Assembly (NCBI RefSeq): GCF_029223285.1 | Contig: NZ_JARHUJ010000011.1 | Coordinates: forward strand, 124,001 to 188,000 | Length of the DNA: 64,000 nucleotides | Reading direction: 5' to 3' | Source: Paraflavitalea sp. CAU 1676 | GTDB taxonomy: Bacteria > Bacteroidota > Bacteroidia > Chitinophagales > Chitinophagaceae | Shown: piece after piece, positions 62,239-64,000 of the stretch | Layout: each line of letters opens with the position of its first letter | How positions within the stretch are numbered: the stretch's first letter is position 1 | The notes under the pieces: generated by a model | Database searches by the model: none | What the model was told of the DNA's origin: nothing | Seen by the model: only the letters and a program-made list of their open reading frames with translations | Translations under genes and position numbers: made by a program

Positions 62239-62697
62239 ATGAGAAAGAACCTGATCCTATACCTCTCAGCCACTATTCTTTTATTAGCGGCCATCTCCTG
62301 TAAGAAAGATAAGGATACCGCTACCGGCGATCCCAAATTGCGCAGGATATGGCAGATAACCTCGGGCACCGTTTATTTGGACAGGGGCTGTACCGCCCCA
62401 GCAGGCTTGGCCCTCGCTCTACTCGGCGTACATACTTTCGAGTTCCGCAACAACGGTAAGCTATATTATAAAAGCCCTTCTTCAAAAGATACGTCCGACT
62501 ACCGGGTTTTAGCCAACGACACCACCCTGTTGCTCAACGCCTATCAATTTGGCATAAGAAGTAGCCTCACAGACACCTCTTACATCAGGAAACTGACCGA
62601 CACAGAACTCATTTTCGTATCGAGGTTCAAAGCGCTGCAGGTGGATCCTGCTTTCAGTAACCATTGGGTATTGCAGGTCTTCAAAAAAGTGGAATAA
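62239..62697 (+). CDS. Small lipoprotein, lipocalin-like
   Basis: A 152-residue protein from the ATG at 62239 (MRKNLILYLSATILLLAAISC), a lipoprotein signal with the Cys at 21. The rest has short strands ('LRRIWQITSGTVYLDRG', 'HTFEFRNNGKLYYKS', 'TSYIRKLTDTELIFVSRF') of the lipocalin-like DUF family common in Bacteroidota. Function unknown. It lies 42 bp before the amidohydrolase gene and could be cotranscribed. Confidence 0.7.
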   Translation: MRKNLILYLSATILLLAAISCKKDKDTATGDPKLRRIWQITSGTVYLDRGCTAPAGLALALLGVHTFEFRNNGKLYYKSPSSKDTSDYRVLANDTTLLLNAYQFGIRSSLTDTSYIRKLTDTELIFVSRFKALQVDPAFSNHWVLQVFKKVE

Positions 62698-62739
62698 CAA
62701 ACTCGCTTCAGTATTAACCAAAATAACTATTCACCAGCC

Positions 62740-64000
62740 ATGAGAAATTACTGCTTATTACCGATCCTCCTTATTACACTATTCGCCAAAGCCCAGGAAA
62801 AGCGACTCGTATTGCACAAGGTCAATATTGTAGACGTAGAAAAAGGCAAGCTGCTCAAAGATCAAACGGTAGCCATTGCCGGCGACCGCATCACCGTTAT
62901 CACAAAGGCAAACGCATTTAAACCCGCCACGAACGACAGCGTTGTTGACTGCCATGGGCAATACCTTATTCCCGGCCTGTGGGACATGCATACGCACGTG
63001 TGGGCGCCCGATTACTTCTTCTCCCTTTTTATCGGCAACGGCGTTACAGGCATACGCGGTATGTTTGAACAATCGGTAGCCGCACAATACTGGCAGAAAC
63101 GCGGCAATACCCCCGGCGATATATCGCCACGCGGCTATTATGCCGGACCCATTGTAGATGGTCCCAAACCCATCTGGCCCGGCAGTGTAGCCGTAACCGA
63201 TCCGGCACGCGGCCGCAAAGTGGTAGACTCCCTGAAGAACCAGGCGAAGGTCGATTTCATCAAAGTATACTCCCTGCTGGAGCGAGACGCTTACTTCGCC
63301 ATTGCCGACGAAGCAAAGAAACAAGGGATCGTATTTGCCGGCCACGTTCCTAATAAAGTAACAGTGCTGGAAGCTGCCAAAGCCGGTCAAAAGACCATGG
63401 AACACCTGTACGGCTTCCTGGAGCTCGCTTCCGACAGCAGCGAATATTACTATGGGCTCATTAATGGCACCATCAAGGATTCTAACTTCGCTACCCGCAA
63501 CGCGCGCCGTGAGCTGTTGCGCCGCACTTACAGTGAAAAAAAGCTGGCCTCCATCATCAAAGACCTCAAGCAATATGATGCCTGGATATGCCCTACCATG
63601 ACCGTGAACCGCGGCATTGCCTTCATCAACGATTCGGCCTTCCGGAAAGATGACCGCATGGTATACGTAGCCCCTATGATCAAAAACATGTGGGACCCTA
63701 AAAATGATTTCCGCCTTAGAACGGCTACCCCCGAATACTTCCGTGGCGAGCAGGTGGAATATGAAATGAAAAAGAAAATTGTCCGGGCCCTGCACCAGGG
63801 CGGCATCCCGTTGCTGGCCGGTACCGATACCCCTAACCCTTTTTGCTTCCCCGGCTTCTCGCTTCATGATGAACTGGAGATTTTCACCGAATGTGGCCTC
63901 AGCCCCCTCGAAGCCCTGCGAACTGCCACCCTCAACCCCGCCCGGTACTTCGGCATCGAAATGGACCTGGGAACGGTGGCAACCGGCAAGCTGGCCGACC
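62740..64000 (+). CDS. Exported amidohydrolase family protein (partial)
   Basis: About 420 N-terminal residues; the gene runs off the right edge. A signal peptide (MRNYCLLPILLITLFAKAQ) precedes the metal-dependent hydrolase fold: 'YLIPGLWDMHTHVW' with the HxH motif at about residues 82-86, 'VDFIKVYSLLERD' with a possible carbamylated Lys, 'FAGHVPNKV', 'TMEHLYGF' and 'LLAGTDTPNP' with the metal Asp. The family includes imidazolonepropionase- and prolidase-like enzymes; substrate unknown. Confidence 0.9.
   Translation, partial: MRNYCLLPILLITLFAKAQEKRLVLHKVNIVDVEKGKLLKDQTVAIAGDRITVITKANAFKPATNDSVVDCHGQYLIPGLWDMHTHVWAPDYFFSLFIGNGVTGIRGMFEQSVAAQYWQKRGNTPGDISPRGYYAGPIVDGPKPIWPGSVAVTDPARGRKVVDSLKNQAKVDFIKVYSLLERDAYFAIADEAKKQGIVFAGHVPNKVTVLEAAKAGQKTMEHLYGFLELASDSSEYYYGLINGTIKDSNFATRNARRELLRRTYSEKKLASIIKDLKQYDAWICPTMTVNRGIAFINDSAFRKDDRMVYVAPMIKNMWDPKNDFRLRTATPEYFRGEQVEYEMKKKIVRALHQGGIPLLAGTDTPNPFCFPGFSLHDELEIFTECGLSPLEALRTATLNPARYFGIEMDLGTVATGKLAD

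Noticed and set aside
1-64000. tRNA, rRNA or prophage genes
   Set aside because: No tRNA cloverleaf, rRNA stretch, integrase or phage structural gene could be seen in the intergenic regions I read.

Overview
The window looks like chromosomal DNA of a Bacteroidota, most likely family Chitinophagaceae (inference from protein families and gene style, not from a marker tree). Supporting signs are TonB proteins with the Bacteroidota-type N-terminus (EGRNKxYGAY), Oar-like and OMP_b-brl_3-type TonB-dependent receptors, DUF4836 and DUF4884 lipoproteins, a type IX secretion (T9SS) C-terminal domain, a complex I operon with a short NuoG, TAnnTTTG promoter elements, and little use of Shine-Dalgarno sequences. 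I see no rRNA, tRNA, CRISPR array, complete insertion sequence or prophage.

Layout. 1-8 kb: partial nucleoid-associated protein, DinB-like protein, outer-membrane receptor, App1-type phosphatase, lipid kinase, DUF1415 protein with a tiny membrane protein, DUF1349-like secreted protein and a small lipoprotein. 8-16 kb: zinc-ribbon MBL hydrolase, P1 peptidase plus class IV aminotransferase (probable operon), a TetR repressor and SDR oxidoreductase that share an operator, an exported Gfo/Idh-like protein, an orphan ABC ATPase, and an alpha/beta hydrolase frameshifted by an 11-bp tandem duplication. 16-27 kb: cysteine-synthase-like enzyme, Oar-like receptor, PpiC-type isomerase, MnmE, and an ExbB-ExbD-ExbD-TonB energy-transduction operon followed by a second TonB gene. 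27-31 kb: zinc metalloprotease and MacB-type permease.

31.4-45.2 kb holds a complete nuoA-N operon on the minus strand. It has a recognisable promoter just before nuoA (TTG-N19-TACTTTTG) and a hairpin terminator after nuoN, and encodes the proton-pumping NADH:quinone oxidoreductase. 45.2-49.3 kb is a third TonB module (TonB, small membrane protein, PstS-like lipoprotein, TPR protein). 49.3-55.6 kb carries a low-molecular-weight tyrosine phosphatase with hisS, a DUF4836 lipoprotein, and an ABC ATPase/permease pair with an atypical signature motif.

55.6-59.7 kb is an accessory-looking island: 21-bp direct repeats, a long leader, a tail-fibre-like coiled-coil protein, a large T9SS cargo protein, and a decayed second T9SS tail. 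The end of the window has a second DinB protein, a PH-like membrane protein, a thiolase, a small lipoprotein and a partial amidohydrolase.

The strongest unexplained signals are non-coding. First is an exactly 11-bp-phased degenerate repeat array (10 units, then 4 units inverted) at 49642-49811, upstream of the phosphatase gene. Second are three CTGCACA repeats at exact 21-bp spacing at 55730-55781. Third are predicted near-leaderless promoters.
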